Source: Myotis daubentonii | Taxonomy: Eukaryota; Chordata; Mammalia; Chiroptera; Vespertilionidae | Assembly (NCBI RefSeq): GCF_963259705.1 | Contig: NC_081844.1 | Span: 34,971,341 to 35,035,340 of the forward strand | Length of the DNA: 64,000 bases | Direction of reading: 5' to 3' | Shown here: positions 30,801 through 45,800 of the stretch, piece by piece | Numbering within the stretch: position 1 is the stretch's first letter | Layout: each line of letters opens with the position of its first letter | Position numbers and translations under genes: made by a program | Notes under the pieces: model-generated | Told to the model about the DNA's origin: nothing | Seen by the model: the letters and a program-made list of their open reading frames with translations, nothing else | Databases searched by the model: none

Positions 30801-33800
30801 TATCATTTTACCATTTTTTCAAGTGTCATTTTATTTTTTATTTTTTTATTTTTCTTTATTGTATTTTGGGATTAGTGTTCTACACTCTATTTTCATCGTT
30901 CCTTTAGCATCATTTCTCTCTATCTCACATTTACCCTTAAGCCAAAACTCTCTTCCTCACTTTTCCCCTTTTGTTGTCCTGTTTCTCTTACCCTATTCCT
31001 GCTTTAGATTTTCCCTATTCCTTCTTTTTACCCACTGTCTAAATTTCACCCTACTTATATATCTAATTTCCAATCCCTTGCTCTAAATCCATGTAGACCT
31101 CTCTCTTATCTTTCTTCACTATCCAATTTTTTTTCTCTCTCTCTCTGTCGTTTTGCTAGTGTTTGCTTGATTTTGAGTATATTGGGGTTTTTTATGCTTG
31201 TTTGGGAGATTGTTTTGTTTTTCATTTTCATTTTTCTGTTTTGCTTATTTTTTCTTTCTCTGGTTATTTTTGTGCTTCTGTTTTCCCTTGCCTTGCTTGA
31301 TATTAGTGGTTGTTTGTAGCTTGCATTAATCTCCAGCGATCTGCTGCTGGAATTCATTGAGATTAGTTGCGGTTCGCTTAGAGTTTTCTCCCCATACAAA
31401 TAGCCTCTTCCCCACCTCTATTTCATTCTCTCTTACTTTTTTTTGTTTGTTTTTGTCTGTTTGTTTTTTTCTTCTCTCCCTTTTCCCAATCTCATTTTGG
31501 CACTCCTTTTTGTTTTTTCTTTTTCTCTTTAATCTTTTTCTCTTTTTTCTTCTTTATCCCCTAATTCTCTTTGCTCGGGTGGTCACCTTTATTTGGGGTT
31601 ATTAATATCGTGAATACATTTTGTTCAGTGCCTTGTACATTGTGCCTTGTGTTGTATTTTGTGCCTTTAAATCAACGCAGCAGAGAGAGAACTACATAAC
31701 CAAACACCTGGAGAAGAGAGATCATGGTGAAACAAAGAACCAACCCACATATGAAAGAAAAACAGGCATCATCAGAAAAGGAAGTAAACGAAATGGAGGC
31801 AATGGAGGCAAGCAACCTGTCAGAGAAAGAATTCAGAGAAATGGCCATAAGGTGGATGAAAAGAATGGAAGACAAATTCAACAATATATGTAGGAACCAA
31901 GAGGAAATGAAGAAGAACCAAGAGGAAATGAAGAGAAACCAAGAAGAAATGAAAAATGAGATCACTGATATAAAGAACTCAATAGAAAGCATCAACAGTA
32001 GTCTACAAGAAGCAGAGGACCGCATCAGCAAGCTAGAAGACAAGGTAGGAAAAAATACCCAAACAGAACAGCTTCTAGAAAAAAAAATTTAAAAGCAGGA
32101 GGCGAGCCTAAGAGAACTCTGGGACAACGCTAAACAAAACAACATCCGAATAATAGGGGTGCCAGAAGGAGAGGAAAATGAGCAAGGAATAGAAAACCTG
32201 TTTGAAAAAATAGTAACAGAAAATTTCCCTGATATAGGGAATAAAAAACTCACACGAATCCAAGAAGCTCACAGAGTCCCAAACAAAATTAACCCGAAAA
32301 GACCGACGCCAAGGCACAAAATAATTAAATTGGCAAACACCAACGACAAAGTAAGAATCTTAAAAGCAGCCAGAGAGAGACAGAAAGTTACCTACAAAGG
32401 ATCCCCCATCAGAATAGCGACCGATTTCTCAACAGAAACACATCAGGCAAGAAGGGAATGGAATGAAATATACAAAGTCATGCAAAGGAAGGGTCTGAAT
32501 CCAAGAATACTGTACCCAGCGAGGCTATCAATCAAAATTGAGGGTCAAATCAGGAGCTTCACAGACAAAAACGGTCTACGGGAGTTTATTACAACCAAGC
32601 CAGCAATGCAAGAAATGCTAAAGGGTCTGCTGTAAATAGAAAAAATAGGAAACAAAGAAGGAACGCAGCGGTAAAGAACAAAAATGGCAACTAACAAGTT
32701 TCCATCAATAATAACTTTAAATGTAAATGGATTAAATTCCCCAGTCAAAAGGCATAGGGTAAATGAGTGGATAAGAAAACATGACCCATATATCTGCTGT
32801 CTACAGGAAACCCACCTCAGAAAAAAAGATGCACACAGACTGATGGTGAAGGGATGGAAAAAGGTTTTTCAGGCCAATGGAAGTGAAAAAAAGCCGGGGT
32901 AGCAATACTTATATCTGACAAATTAGATCTCAAAGTGAAGGACATAAAAAGAGATCAAGAAGGCCACTTCATAATACTAAAGGGAGCAGTCCAACAAGAA
33001 GAAATAACTCTGGTAAATATATATGCACCCAATATAGGAGCACCCAAATACGTAAGAAATCTTCTGGAGGAGATCAAGGGAGAGATTGACAGCAATACAA
33101 TCATAGTAGGGGACCTTAACACCCCATTATCACCACTGGACAAATCCTCTAAACAGAAACTCAGCAAAGAAACATCAATCCTAACTGACTCACTAGATCA
33201 GATGGAATTAATTGACATCTTCAGAACATTTCAGCCCAAAGCCACAGAATATACATTCTCCTCAAGTGCACATTTGTCATCTTCAAAGATAGACCATATA
33301 TTGGGTCACAGACAAAGTCTCTTCAAATTCAAGAAAATTTAAATCATATCAAGCATCTTCTCAGACCACAAAGGCATAAAACTGGAAATCAACTACAACA
33401 AAAACAATCCAGAAAAATCAAACACATGGAGACTAAATAGCATGCTATTAAACAACGACTGGGTTATCAGTGAGATCAAAGAAGAAATAAAAAACATCAT
33501 GGCAACAAATGACAATGAAAACACAACAATCCAAAACCTATGGGACACATCAAAAGCAGTCTTGAGAGGGAAGTTCATAGCTCTACAAGCCTACTGCAAG
33601 AAACAAGAAACAATGAGAATAAATGACCTAACTCTACAACTCGAAGAGTTAGAAAGAGAGCAACAAAAAAAGCCCACTGTAAGCAGAAGGAAGGAAATAA
33701 CAAAGATCAGAGCGGAGATAAACGACATAGAGACCAAAAAAACAATACAAAAGATCAACAAAACCAAGAGCTGGTTCTTTGAAAGGATAAACAAGATTGA

Positions 33801-36800
33801 TACACCTCTAGCCAGGCTCACCAAGAAACAGAGAGAGGACCCAAATAAACAAAATCAGAAATGAAAGAGGAGAAATAACAACAGACCCCATAGAAATACA
33901 AAGGATTGTTAGAAAATACTATGAACAACTCTACTCCAACACACTAGACAACCTGGAGGAAATGGACATATTCCTAGAAAAATACAACCTTCCAAAACTT
34001 AACCAGGAAGAATCTAAAAATCTCAATAGGCCAATAACTATGGAGGAAATCGAAGCAGTAATCAAAAAGCTTCCAGCAAACAAAAGCCCAGGGCCAGATG
34101 GCTTCACAGGGGAGTTTTACCAAACATTCAAGGAAGACCTAAAACCTATCCTCCTCAGACTATGTCAAAAGATCCAAGAGGAAGGAACACTTCCCAGCTC
34201 ATTCTATGAAGCCAACATCACCCTAATCCCAAAACCAGATAAAGACAATACAAGGAAAGAGAATTACAGGCCACTATCCCTCATGAACATAGATGCCAAA
34301 ATCCTCAACAAAATCTTAGCAAATCGGATCCAGTAGTACATCAAAAAGATCATACACCATGACCAAGTAGGATTTATCCCAGGGATGCAAGGATGGTACA
34401 ATATCTGCAAATCAATAAATGTGATACATCACATAAACAAATTGAGAGAAAAAAACCACATAGTCATATCAATTGGTGCAGAAAAAGCATTTGACAAAAT
34501 CCAACACCCTTTCTTGATAAAAACTCTCAGCAAGATAGGAATTGAGGGATCATACCTCAACATAATAAAAGCCATATATGACAAACCCACAGCCAACATC
34601 ATACTCAATGGGCAAAAACTAAAACCATTCCCCCTAAAAACAGGAACAAGACAGGGATGCCCCCTCTCACCACTCCTGTTCAACATAGTACTGGAAGTAC
34701 TAGCCGTTGCGATCAGAAAAGAAGAAGAAATAAAAGGCATCCAGATTGGAAAAGAAGAAGTAAAACTGTCCTTATTTGCAGATGACATGATACTGTACAT
34801 ACAGAACCCTAAAGACTCCATCAAAAAATTATTAGACTTAATAAATGAATTCAGCAATGTAGCGGGATACAAAATTAATGCTAAGAAATCCATGGCATTT
34901 CTTTACACCAATAGTGGACTTACAGAAAGTGAAACTACAGAAGCAATCTCATTTACCATTGCACCAAAAAAATTAAAATACCTAGGAATAAACTTAACTA
35001 AGGAGGTAAAAGACTTATATGCCAAAAACTACAGGACACTGAAAAAAGAGATAGAGGAAGACATAAACAGATGGAAGAATATACCGTGTTCATGGATTGG
35101 TAGAATCAACATCATCAAAATGTCCATACTACCCAAAGCAATTTATAGATTCAATGCAATCCCCATTAAATTACCAACGGCATATTTCTTTTTTTTTTTT
35201 TTTTTAAATATATTTTATTGATTTTTTACAGAGAGGAAGGGAGAGGGACAGAGAGCCAGAAACACCCCTATGTTCATAGCAGCACAATTCACCATAGCTA
35301 AGATTTGGAAACAGCCTAAGTGCCCATCAGCAGATGAATGGATTAGAAAACTGTGGTACATATATGCAATGGAATACTATGCTGCGGTAAAAAAAAAAAA
35401 AAAAAAAAAGGAACTCTTGCCTTTTGCAACAGCATGGATGGAACTGGAGAGCATTATGCTAAGTGAAATAAGCCAGTCAGAGAAAGATTAATACCACATG
35501 ATCTCACTCATTTGTGGATTATAGAGAACAACATAGACTGATGAAAAGGGACAGACCCAAAGACTGAGAAACAGCAATCAGGCTAGAAGGAAAGTAGGGG
35601 AGGGCGGGGGTAAGGGGAAGAGATCAACCGAAGGTCTTGTATACATGTATATAAGCCAGACCAATGGACATGGACAACGGGGGGATGGGAGCATGAGTGT
35701 GCGGGGGGGAGGGGGGGGGAGGTTGGGGATTAATGGGGGGGATGAGGACACATTTGTAATACCTTAATAATAAAAAATAAAAAATAAAAAAATATGAACT
35801 AAAAAAAAGAACTTCCAATTTTTGAAAAGGACTTGATAATTTGTTGTTTTATTTTAAATTTACAAAATTTTATACTATCAACACCTCTTCTACATTTCCT
35901 TTTCAATCTGGAAGATAAATAGCTGATATATCTTGATTACAAAAGTAGTCTGATATCTATTGCTGGAAAGGAGGGATAAAAAGAGAAAACCAGAAGAAAA
36001 AAGATGGATTGTCATAAATTTTAAACTTCAAGATTACTATTTTTAAAATTTTCTAACCAAGCATGTTACATTACCAACTACTTATCAAACATTTAACCAT
36101 ATGTACCACAGACAAGTTCTAGAATGCTAAATAATAAACACTAATCTCTAAGAAACAATTTAAATAAGAGACATACAAGAAACATTTGGCCCATATGTAA
36201 TCGTCCATATAGCAGACTGTTCTTCTCCAACAAATATTATGCCTCTCCACTAACCAATCCATCTCTACCTTCACTAAATACTTAAAGACATGAGCTTAAG
36301 GCAATAATAATAAAGATATAAATGAGAGAGAAAATGTAAACTGTGTTGATTATCTGGCTTAATATTTAAAGTGCAAATGTTTTGAGACCTAAATAAACAA
36401 ACAGGTAAAACAAAATCAGAGAAATATTTACCTGACAAGGTAGCCATTTATTTATGAGTACAGCAAATTATTGAAGTATATACAGCATATAGGCACAAAG
36501 GTTAGTAAAATAGCCTCAAAAGTTAAAGTTTATCTGTAAGAACACAACAGATTGAACTAAGAATCCATTTAGCTTTATACTACCCTCATAAGCATACCTC
36601 TATGACTGCAGGACTTTTTCTTCTTTAAATCAAAAAACATGTACTCAAAGGATCACTAGATTTCTTATTTCATATATATCTATCATTCATATGTTTATCT
36701 ACACTATTCTTATATCTCCAGTTTTAGATAACAAGAGCATTTGGGGATAATCTCTTTCATATCATCTTCTTATGAAAAATATATTTTTCAAGTATCAAGT

Positions 36801-39800
36801 TTTAACTCTTGAATGTTTAGAATTCAGCGACCAAGTCCATCCATTACCTTTTCCATAACATATCCTGATCTATATAATGACAAAAACTATTTATAAAATC
36901 TGAATAAAATACTTAATCAAGCTAAAAGTTAGTTTACTGAAAAGGCTAATAAAACAGAGATTGCAAAAGGAAAACAATAAAAGGAGACACAAATAATATT
37001 GTAATAAAAAGTGAGGACATAACTATAGAAACAACAGAGGTTAAAAAATAAAAGTGAATAAAACTTTTACTGGGCTGAAGTGGATCAAGGGGGGTAGAAG
37101 GGGGACATATGTAATACTTTCAACAAATAAAGATTAAAAAATAATAAAACTTTTAAACAATAAATTTAAAAGACAAGATGGTCAAATTCTGAAGAAAAAA
37201 AATCTAAGAAAATTGATGAAAGAAGAAATTTAATCAAGATTCTAAAATCTTCCCACAAGAAATACAAAGCCTAGATAACTTTCCAGGTGAGAACTAGCAT
37301 TCAATCTTTTCCAAGGAATAGAAAGAAACGGAGTTAAGAGCCTAGTATAAACTTAATTACAAAAATTAAACAGAGCCTGGCTGACATTGCTCAGTGGTTG
37401 AGTGTTGACCTATGAACCAGGAGGTCACAGTTTAATTCCTGGTCAGGGCACATGCCCAGGTTGCGGGCTTGATCCCCAGTGGGTGCAGGAGGCAGCCAAT
37501 GATTCTATCTCATCATTGATGCTTCTATCTCTCTCTCTCTCTCCCTTCCTCTCTGAAATAAATAAAAAATACGTAAGAAAAAAATTAAACAGAAACAGCA
37601 ATAAAATGAAAACCACAGATCAGTATCAATTATATCACAGATGCAAAAATTCTAAATAGCAAACTAAATCTATCAGTATATATTTAAAAAATAATACATC
37701 AAAACTATGTTGGGTTTATTCTGGGAATGCAAACTTGATTTTTTAACATTAAAAATATACTTTAGACCAGCGGTTCTCAACCTGTGGGTCGCAACCCCTT
37801 TGGAGGTTGAATGACCCTTTCACAGGGGTCCCCTAACTCCATCCTGCATATCAGATATTTACATTATGATAACAGTAGTAACATTACAGTTATGAAGTAG
37901 CAACGAAAATAATTTTATGGTTGGGTCACAACATGAGGAACTGTATTTAAAGGGCCAGAAGGTTGAGAACCACTGCTTTAGATCAATGATACCTTGAACG
38001 TACATATACAATTTTGATCCCGCTGAAGCCTCAGTCATGTAAAAAAAAATGGATAGTTTAAGACATATATCCACCAACAAGGATGGAAATAACAAAGGAG
38101 ACACAACAAACTTTCGGAAGCTAGAAAGCAGATAAAAATAAACGACTTAACAGGCCCCATGAACTTCTTGAACTTATTCATAAGCAGGTAGATTCCTAGA
38201 TACCCTTCCTGATACTGTATCTCTAGGCAGTTACCCATTCCCTATCTCCTCAGCTTCTCAAGACTGAAAACTAGTTTTGAAAGGGGCTAAAGCAGAGGGT
38301 CTTTAGTTTGAGGTTTATTGGTAAAGTTGAATACCTGTGAACATACAGGAACACAGTAATTCATGACCATATGCATACTACATGCTCAATGAGTTTTCAT
38401 ATGTGCTATCACCATCAAGATCAATATATAGAACATTTCTAGCACTCCCAAAAGACTTAGGATGCCATTTTAAAAAGGAAAACTTTCAGATAATTAGTTA
38501 AAAACAAAATAGACAAAAATGAAAAACTCAATAGAAGTATCAGAAGATGAGGTTGGGAAAATCTCTCAAAAAATAGAACAAAGAGAAAATAGGAAAATCA
38601 GGGGGAAAAACAGAGATCAGTCCACTAAGTGGAACATCCACATAAAGAATAGGAAGACAGGGGTGAAAAATGTCAGTAAAGAATTTTAAAAATAACTTCC
38701 TAAAAATTTAAGAACAGGAATTTTCAGAATCCCACACCTATGCATGTCACTATGAAATTTCAGAACACTGGTGACAAATAGATATACAAAGTTCAGAACA
38801 CTGGGAGGAATCCTATCTAATAAAAGAGTAATATGCAAATTAACCATCACACCCTCACTCCATCAGTCCAACACAAAGATGGCGGCGACCACGGAGCTGG
38901 AGTGAGCAGGAGGCTTGGGTTGCCCCTGGCAATGGAGGAAGCCAAGCTTCCCGCCTGCCTTGGCTGGCCCTGAGCTCCGCTCAAGGCTACAAAGTTTCCA
39001 TATAGAAGATAAATAAATCCCAGATACCTACTTCCAGTTTGCCTGGCCTCCGCTCAAGGAGGGGCTGGGAACATGGGTTGCCAGGGGAAACCCAGGGTTC
39101 AAGCAGTGACCAAGGCTAGAAAATTCCAATTATAGAAGTTAAATAAATCCCAGATACCTGCTTCCAGCCCGGGGCCATGGCCAGCCTGAAAATGGCCATC
39201 AGCCCCTCACCCAGGCTGGCCAGGCACCCCAGGAGGGCCCTCCACCCTGAAGGGGCTGTGGCCAGCCTGAAAACGGCCATAAACCCCTCACCCAGACTGG
39301 CCACACTCCCATGGGGTGAGGGTCCCCACTGTGGGGCTTGACCAGCCTGCACACAGCCATCAGCCCCTCACCCAGGCTGGCCAGGCACCCCAGTGGGGAC
39401 CCCCACCCTGAAGGGGGTGTGACCAGCCTGCAAACAGCCATCAGCCCCTCACCCAGGCGGGCCAGGCACCCAGTAGGGACCCCCACACTGAAGGGGGTGT
39501 GGCCAGCCTGCAAATAGCCCTCAGCCCCTCACCCAGGCTGGCCACACCCCCATGGGGTGAGGGTCCCCACTGGGGGGCTTGACCAGCCTGCAAATAGCCA
39601 TCAGCCCCTCACCCAGGTTGGCCAGGGTCACCCTTCAGGGCAAACCAGCCAGCCCCCACCCATGCACCAGGCCTCTATCCTATATAATAAAAGGGTAATA
39701 TGCAAATTGACCCTAACAGCAGAACCACTGGGAATGACCGGTCACTATGAAACACACTGACCACCAGGGGGCAGACGCTCAATGCAGGAGATGCCCCCTG

Positions 39801-42800
39801 GTGGTCAGTGTGCTCCCACAGGGGGAGCTCTGCTCAGCCACAAGTCAGGCTGACAGCTGCCAACACAGCGGTGGTGGCGGGAGCCTCTCCCGCCTCCTCA
39901 GCAGCACTAAGGATATCAGACTGCAACTTAGGCCTGCTCCCTGCTGGCAAGTGGACATCCCCCGAAAGCTCCCAGGCTGCCAGAGGGATGTCTGACTGCC
40001 AGCTTAGGCCCGATTCCCCCCAGGGAGTGGGCCTAAACCAGTAGGTTGACATCCCCCGAGGGGTCCCAGACTGTGAGAAGGCACAGGCTGGGCTAAGGGA
40101 CCCCCTCCCGCCCCCGCTGAGTGCACAAATTTTTGTGCAATGGGCCTCTAGTAGATAACATAAAACAGATAACAAAAGAATCGGCAATCAGAAAGGCTTC
40201 AGAATTCTCAGCAGCAACACTGTAGGCTAACAGATAATGGAACAATGTCCTCAAAGTTGTGGAGGAAAATTATGTCCAAACAAGAATTCTGGCCCAGGAA
40301 AACAAAAAGAGCCATTCAAGTATTAGTGTAGAATGAAAACATTTTAGAAATGCCAATTCTCAAAAATGCATCGCCTGTGGCCCTAGTCGGTTTGGCTCAG
40401 TGGATAGAATGTCAGCCTGTGGACTAAAGGATCCCACGTTCGACTCTAGACAAGGGCACGTGCCTGGGTTGCAGGCTCGATCCCCAGTAGGGGGCGTGCA
40501 GGAGGCAGCCAATCAATGATTCTCTCTCATCATTGATGTTTCTATCTCTCTCCCATCCTCTCTGAAATCAATAAAAATATTTGTTTTTAAAAATATACCT
40601 CTTGTGTACTTTTTCATATGGAGCTACCAAATGTCCTCAAACAAAACAAGATGTAAACCAAGAAATAGTAAGACATGAGGTACAGAACAACAGAAGATCC
40701 AATTCACCCGAGAAACAAAGGCAATCTCCAGGTTACCAGGAAGGGAAAATCCCACGCTGACAGGGACACATTACAAGGAGTAGTAGAATCAGGCAGGGAC
40801 TGCTATTTTTCAATCAGCCACCATATGAAGCTTTTTGATTGTTATATACAGTAGAACTTTATTAACAACACACTTTACATTTAAAGACAATTTTTTAAGA
40901 AAGGGGAAAAAAAATGAGACTAGCCATGAGTCTACAAAAATTTTTTTCTTTCAAAATAACTTAGATGACTGAGTTTTTTATTCACTAAAAAACACATGTT
41001 CACAAAACAGCACACAAACACAAAAGGAGCGTTTAAGTGGCCAAAATGCTTCGAGACACCCACTTACATGTTATTGCTATGCTATTCTCAATTAATTAGC
41101 TTTATATTAAAGAAAGCATTTCTATCTAGAAACAATATAAACCTAAAAACATATTGTGTTAGTCAGGCTGATTCCCTTCCCATAAAGCCAAGGAAAAATT
41201 ATAAGGTAGATTACTGTTCCTTTAATAAGTCATTAGGAGAAAAGTTAAATGTATACCAGGCAGAGAGCTCTGATAAAGTTATAAAAGGTTCTGAGACTGA
41301 ATATAGCAGGATCAGGAACATACCTCAAATCTAAATACATGAATTTTCCTTTGTCTCCAAGTACAGTTGAACTATGGTTCCATGTAAAAAGGTTAATCTA
41401 AAATCATGTACTCACCTTTTCATAAGGTAGACATTTACCCCTGTGCCATAGCCAAGCTTCTGCATAAACGGAGAGGCAGGAATTTTTATACATGGAGTTG
41501 AACATAACGCTAAGTGTCAGAAAGAATTAAAAATTAGTATTTGAAAAGACTTCTACAAATGCATCTGAACATTTGCAATACACTATTGTTAAGAGTATTA
41601 ATTGGCATAATCTTTTGGAGAGCAATTTGACACTATCCACCCTAATTTTAAATGGAGACCCCTTGGTCAAGTCAACTTTTGGAGTTCTATTTTACAGTAA
41701 CACTGAAGCTTGTTTTTATATGGTCCAGAAGTTAAGAAATGTTTTTGAAAGGGTTGATTAAAAAAAACACACACACAAAAACAGGTAAAATAAGAATATA
41801 CAATAGTGTTTCTGTGTGGCCAACAAAGTCTAAAGTCTAAACTATTTACTATCTGGCCCTTTACAAATAGTTTGCCAACACCTCAGTACAGCATGTGCCC
41901 AAAGACATCATACACATACATGAATGCAAGCATATATATTTGAATACTAGAGGCCCAGTGCACGAATTCATGCACTCATGGGGTCCCTCGGCCTGGCCTG
42001 TGGCATCGGGCCGAAACCAGCTCTCCGACATCCCCCGAGGGGTCCCAGATTGCGAGAGGGAGCAGGCCAGGCCGAGGGACCCCACCGGTGCACAATTAGG
42101 GCCGGGAAGGAATGTGGGAGGTTGGCCAGCTGGGGAGGGACTATGGCAGGGCTCTAGGGCGTGTCCGGCCCGTCTCACTCAGTCCCAATCAGCCAGACTC
42201 CAGCAGCAAGCTAACCCCTGGTGATTAGTGCATGTCATAGCAACTGGTCAACCGGTCAACTATCTGCCCCCTGGTGGTCAGTGCACATCCTAGCGAGCAG
42301 TTGAGCGGCCTAGCATATCATTATCATATTACGCTTTGATTGGTGAACGGCCGATCGGTTGACCGGACACTTAGCATATTAGGCTTTTATTATATAGGAT
42401 TGGGATTCACTTTTGTGGCTGCAGAAAAACACACAAAAACACCCCTTAGTAATAATCATTGGTCATAATTATAGTACATCTATATTACAAAGCATTATAC
42501 AGTCATAAAAAAAGGTAAAATATAGAAGTCTTACTTTTGCTAGTGAATAATTAACTGCCCTTGGAATTGCCATCTAGAAAACTTGACCCAAAGCACAAAG
42601 AAACAGAGCTCAGAGGTCTTGTCAAGTTGAAGAGAGAGATGTCATAGGTCAAGGTAACCTAAATAGCTAGAATTTATGGAGCAGAGAACTAAAGAGGAAG
42701 CCACAAAATAAGAAAGCTCCAGAGATCTAAAAAGAGATCTCCCTTTAAGCATTTGACTAAATACTTTCTGTACGTATAATGGACATGATTCCCCAAAGCT

Positions 42801-45800
42801 GGAGAAACCACCAAACCCAAGTAATAGGCTAAATCATGATGGAGATTACACAGGTCTAGGAATAGTTCACTTATGATCAGCCAGAGTGTGGTAACTCTAA
42901 CACAGGGCATTGAGTAAAGTCCTCTAAAGCAGTGGTTCTCAACCTTCCTAATGCTGCGACCCTTTAATACAGTTCCTCATGTTGAGGTGACACCCAATTT
43001 CATTGTTACAAATTGAACATAATTAAAGCATAGTGATTAATCACAAAAACAATATGTAATTATATATGTGTTTTCCAATGGTCTTAGGCAACCCCTGTGA
43101 AAGGGTCGTTCGACCCCCAAAGGGGTCGCGACCCACAGGTTGAGAACCGCTGCTCTAAAGGGTCATGACTTAGTAGTACAGCTAAATTTTAGCCTAAGGA
43201 AAAAGTTTAGAACAAAGCCTAAAAGCAAGACTCAAAAGAAAAAAGCCAATGTGCAGGAAACTTAACTGCAGGGTCAGCACAACAAAATCACACACCCTTC
43301 AAAGGAATAAAGTTCAGTACTTGACAATGTAAAATGTCTCACAGCCAATAAAAAATTACCAGGTATGAAAGAAGAAAATATGACCCTTTCCAGGAGAAAA
43401 ATAAACCAATAGAAACATACAGATACAGAAGTAGCAGATAAAAGTCTTAACATATAAATCTTAAAAAATAGACTAATGATGTAAAGGAAAATGTGAGCAT
43501 AACAAATTAAGACAGAAAAATAAAAAATGATCCTAATTAACTTAGAGAAATGAAAAATACAAAGGATAAGAATGATACCATCTTAGAGCAAAAGGTCACT
43601 AAATTTTAAGACAAAACAACAAAAAATATCAAAAATGAAGCACAGCCCTACCTGGTTTGGCTCAGTGGATAGAGCATCAGCCTGCGGAATGAAGGGTCCC
43701 AGGTTCGATTCCAGTCAAGGGCACACGCCTGGGTTGCAGGCTCGATCCCCAGCAGGGGGCATGCAGGAGGCAGCCAATCAATGATTCTCTCTCATCATTG
43801 ATGTTTCTAACTCTCTCTCTCTCCCTCTCCCCTCCTCCATGAAATCAATAAAAATATATTTTTTAAAAAAATTAAGCATAGAGAAAAATATTAGGAAGAA
43901 AAATAAAGATATCGCCAATTTGCTATGGACAATAAAAAAAATGGATTTAAATCCAACCATAGAGAATTACATTAAATGTAAATGGTCTACACAGTGTTAT
44001 CTAATAGAACTTTCTGTCATGATAGAAATGTGACTAGTATAACTAAGAAACTAAATTTATAATTTTATTTAGTTTTAATTCATTTGAATCTAAATTTAAA
44101 TAGCCACATGTAGACAGTGGCTAAACAGTCCAATATAAAGCAGAAGTTGACATGATAAAACCAAAACAAGACATAAGTAACTACATGCTGTGTAATAAAC
44201 ACACTTTAAATATAAAGACACAAATAGGTTAAAAGTGAAGGGTTGTAAAACATAATATTCAAACACTAATCAAACTGGAGTGGTTCCATTAATATCACAT
44301 AAAGTGAACTTAGAAGAGAGTACAACATCAAATAAATAAAAACAATTCATATCAGTAAGGGGGTAAATTCACTAAAGAATAACCTTCCTAAATGTATATG
44401 TACCTAATAACAAGTTTCAAAAAATGTAAAACAAGTGATAGAATGGAAAGAAAAAAATAGACAAATCAAGCCCAGCTGATATGGCTCAGTGGTTGAGCAT
44501 CAACACATGAAATAAGAAGTCACTGGTTCCATTCCCAGTCAGGGCACATGCCTGGGGGTTGTGAGCTTGATCCCCAGTGTGGGCGTGTAGGAGGCTGCCA
44601 ATCAATGTTTCTCTCACTGACGTTTCCCTCTCACTTCCTCTCTCTCTGTAAAAACATATTTTAAAAAATAGACAAATCCACAATTGTAATTGAAGATACA
44701 CCTCTCTCAGTAACAGAATAGACAGAAAATCAGTAGGGATACAGAAGACCTGAACTTGTTCAACATAAGTCAACTAGCTTGGCCTCATCAATATTTATAT
44801 AACACTATACCAAAAAACAGCAGAAAATGTGATCTTTTCAATTGCATGAAACATTACCAAGATAAACTGATCAAGGAAGAAAAATCAGTACCAGAAATCA
44901 AAAAGATATCACCACAGACCCTGCTGACATTACTGACATTAAAAGGGTAATAAGAGTATGTCATAAATAACTTTATGTCCATAAATTTGACAACTTAGAA
45001 TAAACAAATTCCTTGAAAAACACTAACAAAGTTTACACAAGAAGAAATAGATAACTTGAATAGCCCAATATCAATTAACTGTGAAGTCACAGTTAAAATC
45101 TTCCTATAAAGAAGATTTTTAGTACTCATTGATTCCAAGGCTAAGGATGGGAAAAACGTAAGTATTAGTCTGGAGAGCTGTAGCTAAACATCCAGGAAAA
45201 CTAGACAAATTTAGGACTCAGTTCAATTCATAGGTGAAAAATAAAACTTCAAAACAATTGGAGATTTAAAATGGCAGCAGACTAGGAGGATGCTGCATGG
45301 ACATGCTCCCAGGAACAAGCTGGAATTGCAAGTGAAATATGGAAAGGCTTCCTGAATAATCAATGGAAAACTCACAGGAGAGAACCCTGATACCCAAGGA
45401 CCAAAGGTGGAGACTGCATAGAGACTGGTAGGAGGGGCGGAGGCGCTAAAGGACTGGTGAGGCGCCCACAGATGGCAACCGAAGTCCCGGAGAGATATCT
45501 CAGCTGTGGGGGGGTGCCACTGAGAACTCTGGGATCTAATCCCGAAGTTGGGCTCCCTAGCTGAGAGCACCAAAACTGAGGAGGGTACCCACATCTAGCT
45601 GTGAAAAGCAGTGGGATGCTGTCTGCCAAGGAGTGGCAGCTAAAAGTTCGGGCACCCGCTTAAAGAGCCAACGCACAAAAATTCCCTGAGCCACCCACCT
45701 TGTGCTCTGGCAGAGGGATGGTAAAGTGGACTGGAGCTGTAAGAGCAAAACTCAGGACTGGGGACTCGGGGGATAGAGCTCAGAAGGCAGACACCCCAAG

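Larger units (their letters stand above)
29550..35809 (+). mobile_element. near-full-length LINE-1, antisense in PBK intron 3
   Basis: A 6.26-kb L1 flanked by the 13-bp duplication AACTTCCAATTTT (29537-29549 and 35810-35822). The 5' UTR (29550-31723) starts GGCTCGAGAAAATGGCGG, is CpG-rich to about 30200 and pyrimidine-rich from 30660. ORF1 follows at 31724 and ORF2 at 32684, then a G-rich 3' UTR and A-rich tail. It is the youngest L1 in the window yet inactive: ORF1 has one stop and ORF2 has two stops, two frameshifts, a lost catalytic Asp and a deletion of about 1.1 kb at 35180-35260. Confidence 0.95.

Noticed and set aside
32684..35491. Active LINE-1
   Set aside because: Frameshifts, stops, loss of a catalytic Asp and a large deletion make it inactive.
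39175..39640. CRISPR-like array
   Set aside because: The units are contiguous minisatellite copies without unique spacers, in a vertebrate Helitron.
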